Below the pieces are notes generated by a model that was not told where the DNA came from, searched no databases, and saw only the letters and a program-made list of their open reading frames with translations. From Sphagnum compactum (Eukaryota > Bryophyta > Sphagnopsida > Sphagnales): a DNA stretch of 64,000 nucleotides. The stretch is from the NCBI GenBank assembly GCA_965153455.1, contig OZ234504.1, positions 5,394,001 through 5,458,000 on the forward strand. Reading direction: 5' to 3'. The position numbers and the translations under genes were made by a program. Below, piece by piece: positions 23,505-32,600 of this stretch (the first letter of the stretch is position 1; each line of letters begins with the position of its first letter).

Positions 23505-24620
23505 TTATAATTTATCTAAATTAGGCTTACTTGTAAGATCTTCGACTTTCAATAAACAATCATTTAACTTGTTTTTACATATTCTGATCCAAGAGGCAGA
23601 TTTGACTTGTTGTATAAGAACCTTAATGGCCTTAAAAAAAAAGTTTGGTATGTGTCTAGCAAATCGATGATCTTTATGCATGAATTGCCATTGAGCAATA
23701 TCTTGATACCGAAATTTGGCCAAAATTGAAGGTTTTCGAAATAGTCCAAAAAAGAATGTGGCATAATTACATTCTTTGTTATTTTGGTCTTGGAAAAGTC
23801 CAAGTGGTTTCTGGTCTTGACTAGGGGCCACAATAATAATATTTTCATCGTTCATAATTTGATCGAGCGATAGGAAATCTTGAACCAAAGTATATGTGGC
23901 AAGCTTTTCAGTTATTTTCTCAAATTTATTTGAACTTTGTTTCATGTCTAATTATGTTAATTGCAATGTGTTGAGATGATTTTTACTTTGTTGAGTTTTT
24001 GCAATGTCAAACATGTCTTCCCACATAGGTCTTACTGAATTTTTTTCATTTATGTACAATAGAGTTTTCACAAGATCTCTCAAAGCTACCATCATTTGGT
24101 TAGGCTAAATTTTTCCTGATAGATAAGGGGATTTGTATTCTAATCTACGTTTCAAAATAAGAACAATTGTGACTTCATCATTTAACATGTGTGGTAGTAT
24201 AGATTGTGTTCTATTGACATTGGCTGGTACATTAATTATACTTCCACAAATTTTTAATTGTCCATACCCTTCAACTTGCAATATTTGTGCGAATGCTTCT
24301 CATAGAGCCATTAATATTTCCTTTAATTCATATAAGTTTGACATTGAATTAATGACTAGATTAGTTGAAATATTATGAGGAACTAGATATTTAGGTTCTT
24401 TATTAATAACAATTAACAACATACAAACAAATTACCTAATAATTTAGGTGTTTGTCATTTCCAAACCAAATACATATTTTGTTAATTGTTGAATTCTTTT
24501 TTTAGTAAGATGAAAGGTTTGTGATTTGAACCATAGCCTTTCACAAGTTAGCACATTCATGTATTGGAGAATTTTTGATTTTATCTTTGTATTCATTAAT
24601 GTGTCTTGTTTCTATGTTTA
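23505..24620 (-). pseudogene. Helentron N-terminal region and Helitron-like N domain
   Basis: The frame at 23945-23505 has IIVAPSQDQKPLGLFQDQ, YATFFFGLFRKP, YQDIAQWQFMHKDHRFA and IPNFFFKAIKVL, the Helitron-like N signature (APGE..PLS, FPTIYCG, HDRRCA, PNLFFK). Upstream a second frame gives YGQLKICGSIINVPANVN, LPHMLNDEVTIVLILKRRLEYK and YLSGKI, again standard. It is interrupted by TGA at 24300-24302 and TAG at 24105-24107. Farther upstream, LTCERLWFK at about 24.53 kb matches the CxxCxxLWF element near the Helitron start. Confidence 0.85.
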
Positions 24621-25560
24621 AAGATTTTTTTCTATTTATTTATTTTTGTTTTTTTGTTTTAGATTTCAATTTAATAACTTATTTTTTACTTTCTCATCCA
24701 AATTTGATGTTTCAGTAGCACAATTATGTTCATCAATTGTAATGAAATTTGATTAATTGTGCATGTGATTTAATTATCTTTTAAACTTTGTTTCAATTCT
24801 TTTTTTGGGGGATTTCCTTAATATTTTTAGTCGCTCATGTTTTTTTGTGTAATTAACATTGGATGTACGTTGGGTCAAAACACGAAACTAGGAACCAAAA
24901 AGGGTGTTGATGTTAGACATCATTAGTCAAAATCAAACATTTATTTTTTTATTACCATTTAAAGCCGCAATAATCATGGCAAGTTAGTCTTTTTTCTTTC
25001 ATATGAATGTTAAAGAACTTAGAGTAAAAATTCATTTGATCCAATTTTAATTTTTTAAAAAATTTAGGACATTTGAAAATGTACACACCTACTATGTCAA
25101 TTGGAGTCAATTTTGCAAAGGACTATCAAAAGGACTCATATAATTAAATAATTTTCATTGAAAAAAATATAGATGATAAGAACATATTAGCCACACTAAA
25201 AAAACACTCATATTTTAAAAAATGTGGAATTCTAAGACTTTAAAAATTCAAAGAATGTTTCAAAATTGCTTTAGAATTTCAAAGTTTCAAGAGTCCTTTA
25301 CCACATATAAATGGGTTATAATGTACATGATGTATGAAAAAAAGTTATAACTTAAAGTATAATAAAACTAAAAAATGTGAAAATTTAATTTTTGGTGATG
25401 ACTTAAAACTGTGATCATTTTTCAAGATGACATATTGAATTTGTAAGGAATTTGCACACTTTTAAAAATTCACATTTATTCAATAATGACTAACAAAAAA
25501 AAATGTGATGCATTGAGGAACATTTAAATATTTTTTAGAACGTTAAAAAAAAATTATTCA
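24621..25560. other. AT-rich flank upstream of the Helentron
   Basis: Could hold the element's 5' non-coding end. I see no terminal motif I would trust, and no gene. Confidence 0.4.
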
Positions 25561-25565
25561 AAAAT

Positions 25566-26029
25566 TCATTTGCATGTAAAAGGTTTATTTTGGGAAAAAA
25601 TACATGCAATTCTTTTCCAAAGTAATTCCTTTGGCTCGTAATTACAGGTTTTGACCTTGTTATGTTTGTAAAAGGTGTCAGCAATTGTTTTGAGAGAATA
25701 ATGATCATTTATTTTCATAAGGTGTTCTAGTTTTTCAATATGTTCATGTTTCCATTTGAAGTATGTATTTTGTTTATGAAATTTTTCGCATATTTTCGTT
25801 GAAATTTTCATAATTTATTTTTGAGACATTAAATTTTCATGCATTAGAACATTACTTGTGATGGCAAAATAATGGGGGTAGGGAATTCATCATTAGATTT
25901 CATGCCTACAATATCACAACTCAAGTTTGGATTATGTATGTTTGATTTACGATCATCATTGCCTAAGCTTTTTATTGAACTAATTTTTGAACTATTTTGT
26001 TTCGATTTCATGTATCGAATATGTTTCAC
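25566..26029 (-). other. Two lysine-rich minus-strand reading frames, unrecognised
   Basis: Frames at 25811-25566 (81 codons, Lys/His-rich, with CEKFHKQNTYFKWKHEH) and 26029-25844 (61 codons, Lys/Ser-rich). They lie upstream of, and in the same orientation as, the Helentron relic and might be a decayed N-terminal extension. No family is recognised and chance frames are possible. Confidence 0.25.
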
Positions 26030-26459
26030 TATTTTTTCAATGTTAAATATCGGATCTAGATGATTACTTATGAATTTTTTTTGCTAGGGTTTTAAAAAAA
26101 ATTTCCTTCATTCATGTCCATTAGGTTTTGTAAGATGACATATTCTCCTTTGTTCATGTAATATACGTACTAGTAATTTCACATTTTTTATCACTATTTA
26201 TTGTTTTATAAATTTGTTCATTACATCTTTTTTTTTTTCATATTTTTGGAACGTTATGTTGTAACAATTGAATATTGTTGATTGTTGCATTATCTTTTTT
26301 CTGCATGTTACCAATGTTATTGTTCAAATATCAATTGTGTATTTCCTAAAGCATTGTCTATTGCCATTTTAAATGTGAATGAAATGAATTAATAATATTG
26401 GAGGTTATGGTTCATGTGTTTATTCCAGTATGAAAATTTTGGATTTGATTTTTGTTATT

Positions 26460-27720
26460 AAAATGTTTGAACTTGAAATTTTGAAATTTGAACTTTTAAA
26501 TCTTAAAAAACTCAAAAATTGAAAAATCTTAAATCTTAAGAAACTGAAAATTTGGAAGTCTAAAAGTTAGAAATTGAAAAACTACAAAAATTGAAATCTA
26601 AAAATTAAAAATTGAAAAACTAATATTCTGAAAGTTAAAAATTGAAAATCTGAAATTTGAGGTAGTGGTTGGTATGTTTATTTAGACGGTGATAGGGAAT
26701 AAAGAAAAGAAAAATTCAAATTGACATAATTGAACTTCACAATATAGTTAAAATTTGAAAATTGGATATATAAAATTGAAAACAAAGAGTTTGAACTTGA
26801 AATTTTGATTTCTGTAACAAAAATGTCAGAACTTGAAATTTTCAAACTTGAACGGTTAAATATTAAGATACTAAAAGACTAAAAAACTAAAACTAAGAAC
26901 CTAAAAAAACTAAAATCCTGAAATTTGGAAATAAAAAATCTGAAGTCTAAAATCTGAAAATCTGTAGTCAGAAATCAGAAATTTGAAAATTGAAATTCTA
27001 AAATTTGAGATTTGATATATGAAGTCTGAAAAACAAAATTTGAAAATTGACAATCTTAAATCTTAAATCTTAAAATCTTAAATATGACAAAAATAATCAA
27101 ATTGACATAATTGAACTTCACAATGTAATTAAATTTGAAAATTGGATGTATAAAATTGGAAAACAAATGTCTGAAACTTGAAATTTTGAATTTTGAAATG
27201 ATAAATATTAAGATACTGAAAAACCAAAAAATTGAAAATTGAAAATTGAAAAATTGAAAACTTGAAATTCTGAAAATTGGAAACTGAAAATTTGAAGTTT
27301 GAAATCTAAAAATTTGCAGTCTAAAATCTCTAATTTGAAAATCTGAACATTTGAAATCTGAAAATCTGAAAATCTGCTATTTGAAATTTGAAAATCTGAA
27401 ATCTAAAAATTTGAAGTCTAAATTGAAATCTGAAGTTTGAAAAACAAAATTTGAAATTTGAAAATTTAAAATCTGCAAATTTGAAAGTTTGAAAATAAAT
27501 TTGAAGTCTGAAATCTGAAATTCTGAAAATTGGAAACTAAAAAATTTGAAGTTTGAAATCTAAGAATATATGTAGTCTGAAATTTGAAATCTGAAATATG
27601 AAAATTTGAGAAAATTTGGAATCTGAAAATTTGGAATCTGAAAATCTGAAAATTTGAAAATCTGGAATCTGCAATCTGAAATTTGAAGTATGAAAAACAA
27701 AATTTGAAATCAAATAAGTT
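26460..27720. repeat. 1.25-kb degenerate TGAAAATY low-complexity tract
   Basis: Made almost entirely of 6-10-base words such as TGAAATTTGAAAATCTGAAA and AAATTTGAAGTC, with no strict period. The + strand is strongly purine-rich. The minus-strand frame at 27873-27466 is only its translation (repeated FQIFRF/FKFQ) and not a gene. Confidence 0.9.
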
Positions 27721-27879
27721 GTAAATCAGTGAACTCAAAGTTTGAAAAATTACAATGTGAAATTCTGTAATATTGTCAATCAAGTTTTTGACAAGTTCTT
27801 TACACACTAATGAGTTCTTATCTTGATATAATTCTGCATATCCAATGAGGTCCCTAATAGGGCTCAATTGCACATGTTA

Positions 27880-28317
27880 GTTTATCACCACAAGCTTAAT
27901 AGCAACAATAAAAATCTTCACTGATTTTCAGATCTACATGATAAATATGCACACAAGTACAATTTGTTATTTGACAAATAAGGTTATTTCCATACCTTTG
28001 TTGCAACATGTTGAGCATCAAGCCCGTTGTAAAGTCCATGCAATAGAGTCAATCGCACGACTATGTCTTCGTTGACAACTAGTGCAAAAATCATTGATGG
28101 ATTTGTCTGGTACTGAATTGCACTTGCTGATGTTGCACACACGATTTTTACTAAGAGTTAACGTGGGAGCTCCGGTGCGGGAATTGTTGAGCCAAAAAAT
28201 CGTACTCCTTATGAAACATGGGCTGGAAACTTATTTGCACATGTTGCAAAGAGCATGGACATTCAAGATTTTATATGGCAAAGAAAAAGAAAACAAACTA
28301 CAAGATATACAATGTCA
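27880..28317. other. Short unexplained stretch
   Basis: No recognisable feature. The plus-strand frame at 28082-28327 resembles nothing I know. Confidence 0.4.
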
Positions 28318-28860
28318 AAAAGTTTGAATATAAACCGTTTGGACATCTTTCAAGGAATCTCCATCCATTACAATGAGCTCGAAACGACCGTCTACTTCTC
28401 CTTGGAGCCGTATAACAACAATGGCAATTGATGTCATCACCTACTTGTTGTAAATCCTCTTGTTGAAAGATGCAATAGTGTTTGTGTGAAAAAAATGCAA
28501 ACTATCAAGCTTATCCAAAATCAGTACTTCGATTGAGGCTGTCAACCACAAGGAAAGATCAAGATCTCCCTTTTCGAATTTTGCCCTTGTTCGGAAAGTG
28601 AAATTCTCAATTCTCAAGTGATTCCCTTTTATGAACTTGTCTTTGTGAAAATTGATAAGGGAACCTCCAATTGTAACAGTAACAATACATACACCGTGAA
28701 TATCTGTCACATTTGCATGCAAATAATTGTAAGGAGCAGCCTTGTCATAGTTCCCAAACCTATTCCGGACAAAACAATCAAAAGCTACATCTCTAATTAT
28801 TGAGTCCAAATTGTCGATGATAACAACTGGACAATTGTTTCTCTTGTTAACACCTGCCAT
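28318..28860 (-). pseudogene. Possible RPA/OB-fold-like frame, interrupted by one stop
   Basis: From an ATG at 28860 the frame reads VVIIDNLDSIIRDVAFDCF, then NGV-like VTVTIGGSLINF and GNHLRIENFTFRTRAKFEKG. A single TAG near 28441 breaks it, after which the same frame continues with IVVIRLQGEVDGRFELIVMD to a stop at 28318. An F(x)GxxxxIxNF(x) segment followed by charged beta-strand-like residues recalls RPA70-type OB folds, which plant Helitrons often encode. The match is weak and is by eye only. Confidence 0.3.
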
Positions 28861-29129
28861 GTTAGTAAAGAAAAATGTAAAACAAGTCTAAACAATGTAA
28901 TATGCAACAAAGACAACCTGCAAATGGACTGCTTAAATGGACTGCTTAAAGAATGTGCACACAAATTGAGAGGGAAAAAAAAATAGCAACAATTGACATG
29001 AGAAGAGCTGCAAGTTAAATAGGAGTTGTATGCATCAGATGTGTGTCTACAAAGTAATAGCAAAATAATAGTTTTTTACAATTACACAAATATGATTGTC
29101 CAACTTCTAGGGCATATTAATGTTTTAAA

Positions 29130-29240
29130 TCCAAGAGGTATAGGGTTTAGGGTTGAAGAGGTATAAGGTATACGGTTTAAGAGTTATAGGGTATAAGGTT
29201 TAGGGTTTAAAAGGTGTAGGGTATAGGGTTTAAAGTTACT
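29130..29240. repeat. Degenerate telomere-like tract
   Basis: Repeated TAGGGTTTAGGGTT, GGTATAAGG, TATAGGGTATAAGG and AGGGTATAGGG words across 100 bases. This looks like a TTTAGGG array that has drifted and mixed with a TATAGGG variant. Confidence 0.75.
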
Positions 29241-29547
29241 CATGTTGTGCTGCTAATTGGAGTTGTTTTTTTTGTTTGGTTGCCTGGAATTACTGTTGGA
29301 TTTGGAATGTTGTTGGATTTGTTGTTTTGTTTTCACTATTGGAGTTGTTGCAGTGGTTGTGCAGTAGAGCTGGCAGGCTGTTGTTGTTACAGTTGTTGCT
29401 GAATTTTTCTCTGTTTCTTGAACTATTGTATCAAAACCTGTAGCAACACGCAATAACAAATATGAAGCAACAAGAAATCAAAGCTCCATGGACAATCAGA
29501 CTACCCAATTACTTAATCAACTCTTGACAATTAAGGCAACGGGTTAC

Positions 29548-32199
29548 CTGCTGAGTTGCTTTGACCACACTTTGCAGTGGAGCGAAGGTGCAGACAGTTT
29601 CTAGTGCAGTTGAAAGGGCTGTAGTACAAAGGGCTTGGAATTATTTCAACAGTACTAGCACTGTACAACAAGCCCTCAACCTCTAGTACTCCACTGGTGA
29701 AGATACGTATCGATCAAGGTTCTTCAACAGATCTTGAAGCTGGTCAGCCTTACTCTTTCCATCTTTTCCACTGTCATCATCCCACAGGGGAAAAAAAAAC
29801 CCAAGGTTGAGGGTTTTAGGGTTTAGGCCACCTATGCCATCTTGTTGTCTACTCTTATTGCCACCTTTACCCAAGTCTCAACCCCAACATAATGAGCACA
29901 TTTTGAACACATAAATATTGAGTTCTGACACTAATTTTCATGAATACTGTTATCGGGTTCTTGTTAAAATCACATTCATGAACATTCTGCACCTGGAAAC
30001 TTGGATACATTCCATACTTCCTGATACTATGCCACCCCATACTTCCTGAGAAAGGTCAAAGGATTCAGTTATGTACCTTGTCAGCAGAACTGCAGTCAGC
30101 AATGTAGTTAAATTTGATATCAGTGAGTTGGTGACTCCAAGTGATTCAGGGGGCAAAGTGAAAAACCTGAGAGTAGCCTACCAAGCACCAAAAAAGTTCA
30201 TAGTGGGTGCTGGTTTGTAAAGACCAATTTTGTAATTCGTAACATGAAACAACACCCAATTAGGCACACTTCACATTTTGCCAAATCAATTATGTGAAAC
30301 CCTAAACCCTAAATCCATAACACACGAAAAGATCAGGACCTAGCAATACAAACGAGGTTTCAGTTTGTACTAGTTTTAGAACTAGAACCAGAGGTTCTTC
30401 ATAAAAGTCAAGAACTGCCCCAACATTGGTCATAATTTCAGCCTATGTTCATAAACCATGCCATATAGTCCAACTGTACAAAAGCTATGCCTTGATCTAG
30501 TGGCTGCAGATTAAGCTCCCAGATCTTATCACAAGAACACTTAGCTCAGTACATATTAAAGCTTGATGACACCCAAGAAGAATTTCATAGGTAGTAATTG
30601 ACTCAACATCTCTCCCATAAAAAGTAAAATGAAAGGGTTTAGGGTTTAGGTTCAGGTTCAAAGTAAGTGAAACATTGCAACATAATAATTGAAGAGACCT
30701 AATGGGTGAGGTAGATTTAAACCTAATAGGTTAATAGCAGTAATAACAGCATGTTTATTTGCTGCAGATCTCACATCCAGAAGTCTAGACAACATGTTTG
30801 TGCCCTACATGCAACAATCATATTATAAGGAAAGGGTGTTAGCATCTTGATTGTAGTGCTTTGGCAAACACCCAATAATGAATAGCCTCTTCTTCATTGC
30901 CTTTTGACTTACAGTGCTTACTCATCTGAAACCAAGGAAGAAAGTTTCCTCTTGAAACTGTAGACAGATGGGTTCCTGAAAAGATGATGATCAGAGACAC
31001 CATTGTTGCAACCACATATGAGAAACAATGAACAATATGTGGAATAAACATACTTACCACAAGTGTTTCAATCCAAGTTTCTATTGTTGTTGAGGGTGCA
31101 TATGATGATGCATAACCATACATCAAGGCTAAGCCAACACACACATCATCTACCTTCGTTGTGTTACCCTGTGCAAAGATTCCTGCCAGTAGTCTGCCAA
31201 ACACAGATTTACTTATCAGCAAGTTCTTTAGCCGGCAACAAAGCAATTTAGGGTTTTTACTGTTTTAACCACAGGTAGCTAACTGGTCATCGAAAACTAG
31301 CACTTCAAATACCACTACCAGTAATTAAGAACAATTGACTATGTAGTACTTGGAGCCCACATACCTACGAAGTCCTTTCTGGCTTTGGCTCTCTAATACT
31401 TTTCTTAACTTCTCCAGAACAGTGTCAAGATGTGCAGCAGCTACTTGAAGGTACAACTTTTGTCATCAATTGAACTCTGTTTCACCACTTGTCCCTCAAA
31501 TCCATACATGGAAGCGAACTACATGGCCACTGGACCTATCAATGTTAACTCAAAAGGGAAAATCTTGATGAAGTTGCAGAGAAATCTCCACAACAACAAT
31601 ATATAGGGAACACGACAATGAGTGCAGTCATAACCTCATGAGAGTCGCTCACAAAGTGACAGACCATCACCTTCATCACGAACAGCAGTGACAAGCTGCC
31701 ATGACGACCCACTGACTTGGGCAAACCATTGTACACAGTCTGCGTCCTGAGTTTCTGTTGCCTTTCCGGAAGCATCTGACAGGGCACTTTTCCATCTATC
31801 GGTCAGCAACCCAACATGCCAGTTACAGAGATATAAAAAATAAATAAATAAATAAGGCAGCAGCGCACCCATCACAGTCTTGCAGACAGATCACAGAACC
31901 AGAAAGAAAAGAAAAAGGATTGATTTAGGGTTTAGGGTTTAGGACCCATTATAGCAGCGGCAACTTCATAAATCCTTCTTATTCATTTTGTTAAGCAACT
32001 TTAGACTTTGACAGCACACAGAAGTTACATGACCAAAAAAATAGATTGTAAGTGGTGAAAAGCTTGCACCCACCCACCTGTGTAGCATTGCGAAATGTTG
32101 ATGGTCTCCCACATACAAGGCGTACTGCATACTCAGAGCATTCCCAAGTCTAATTGTCCATTCTGGGCTTTGTATAACATCAAGTGACTCCGATAATAA
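29548..32199 (-). pseudogene. Relic of SGR6/MROH1-like HEAT-repeat gene, introns retained
   Basis: Five exon-like blocks, in gene order and each flanked by splice sites. 32199-32078: LLSESLDVIQSPEWTIRLGN to AMLHR. 31443-31365: VAAAHLDTVLEKLRKVLESQ. 31193-31058: VDDVCVGLALMYGYASSYAP, STTIETWIETLV. 30166-30077: FFTLPPESLGVTNSLISNL, LTAVLLT. 29770-29548: SGKDGKSKADQLQDLLKNLD, RYVSSPVEY. In plant SHOOT GRAVITROPISM 6 and animal MROH1 these segments appear in this order. The phases of the last two join to give LLTSGKDGK, as in the family. The gene is broken by TAG at 29683-29685, where the family has Gln, and TAA at 29641-29643. The blocks expected between the first and second and between the third and fourth were not found. 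SGR6 is a large vacuolar-membrane HEAT protein; this fragment cannot make it. Confidence 0.8.
29811..29828. repeat. Telomere-like tract in the SGR6-like relic
   Basis: GGGTTTTAGGGTTTAGG. Further short tracts occur in the same relic's introns and flanks at about 30297-30314 (CCCTAAACCCTAAA), 30635-30651 and 31923-31943 (TTTAGGG three times). Confidence 0.85.
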
Positions 32200-32308
32200 C
32201 TGCAAAAACGTGTGCCACAAGAGAAAAAACTATGATTTGGCAAGAAAGCCCACATGCATAGTTTCAATAGTTGCACATCAAAATTGTGTCTGAAATTCAA
32301 TGAAATCT

Positions 32309-32600
32309 TAGCATCTCCAGTGGTGCTCAGTATTTGACCCTGCAAAAATATTTCTCACATCCAAGCTTAGTTATTTACTTTTTTCCAACCTTGCCCATAA
32401 AACTAAAACTGGGACTGCAAATAGCTGGGAGACTACTAATAGCAAACCACTTGGGCCAATTCAAAATAGAGAGCAGCAGTTAGTTCATATTTAATTATAG
32501 TCTTCTCTGGTAGGTGTTAGGAATTGCTGTGCCTTTTACCAGCCTTAGCAAACAGTGCAAAATGTTGGGCCAAAACCATTTTGTTGAGCCAACGAGCATG
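32309..32600. repeat. Dispersed repeat, copy 1 (copy 2 at 42.13-42.42 kb)
   Basis: Begins AGCATCTCCAGTGGTGCTCA and runs through TCACATCCAAG, AATAAAACT/CATAAAACT with GAAACTGGGAC, CAAATAG, GACTACTAATA, CAAACCAC, GAGCAGC(A/G)GTTAG, TCATATTTA and a GAGCCAA end. Copy 2 shows the same words in the same order with similar spacing. It has no obvious inverted termini and no coding sequence. It sits just upstream of the first SGR6-like block. Confidence 0.85.

Larger units (their letters stand above)
19600..24620 (-). mobile_element. Decayed Helentron-type rolling-circle transposon (Rep-Pif1 helicase-endonuclease)
   Basis: Reading the minus strand from about 24.6 kb down, the pieces follow in the order of one Helitron polyprotein: N-terminal Cys motif, Helitron-like Rep N-domain, HUH Rep core, a linker typical of Helitrons, a Pif1-type helicase with motifs I, II, III and VI, then an endonuclease/exonuclease/phosphatase domain. 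Helitrons with such a C-terminal nuclease are called Helentrons or Helitron2 and are known mainly from animals, oomycetes and some other eukaryotes. The frame is broken by many frameshifts and stops, so it cannot be autonomous now. Terminal sequences (5' end, 3' hairpin, insertion site) were not identified, so the limits given are those of recognisable coding sequence. The order and motif content make chance very unlikely. Confidence 0.88.

Noticed and set aside
24133-24378. 81-codon plus-strand frame
   Set aside because: Shadow of the Helentron N-terminal region, which is recognisable on the minus strand.
27466-27873. 135-codon minus-strand frame with FQIFRF repeats
   Set aside because: A translation of the TGAAAATY low-complexity tract with no protein-family resemblance.
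30839-30975. GTHLSTVSRG frame as a further SGR6-like exon
   Set aside because: The resemblance needs the acceptor's own G to complete the first codon, so it does not fit the phase of the preceding exon; the similarity is too short.
31545-31875. Minus-strand frames with WKSALSDASGKATETQDADC as the missing SGR6 block
   Set aside because: They lie where a missing block would be expected but share no motif with that part of SGR6/MROH1.
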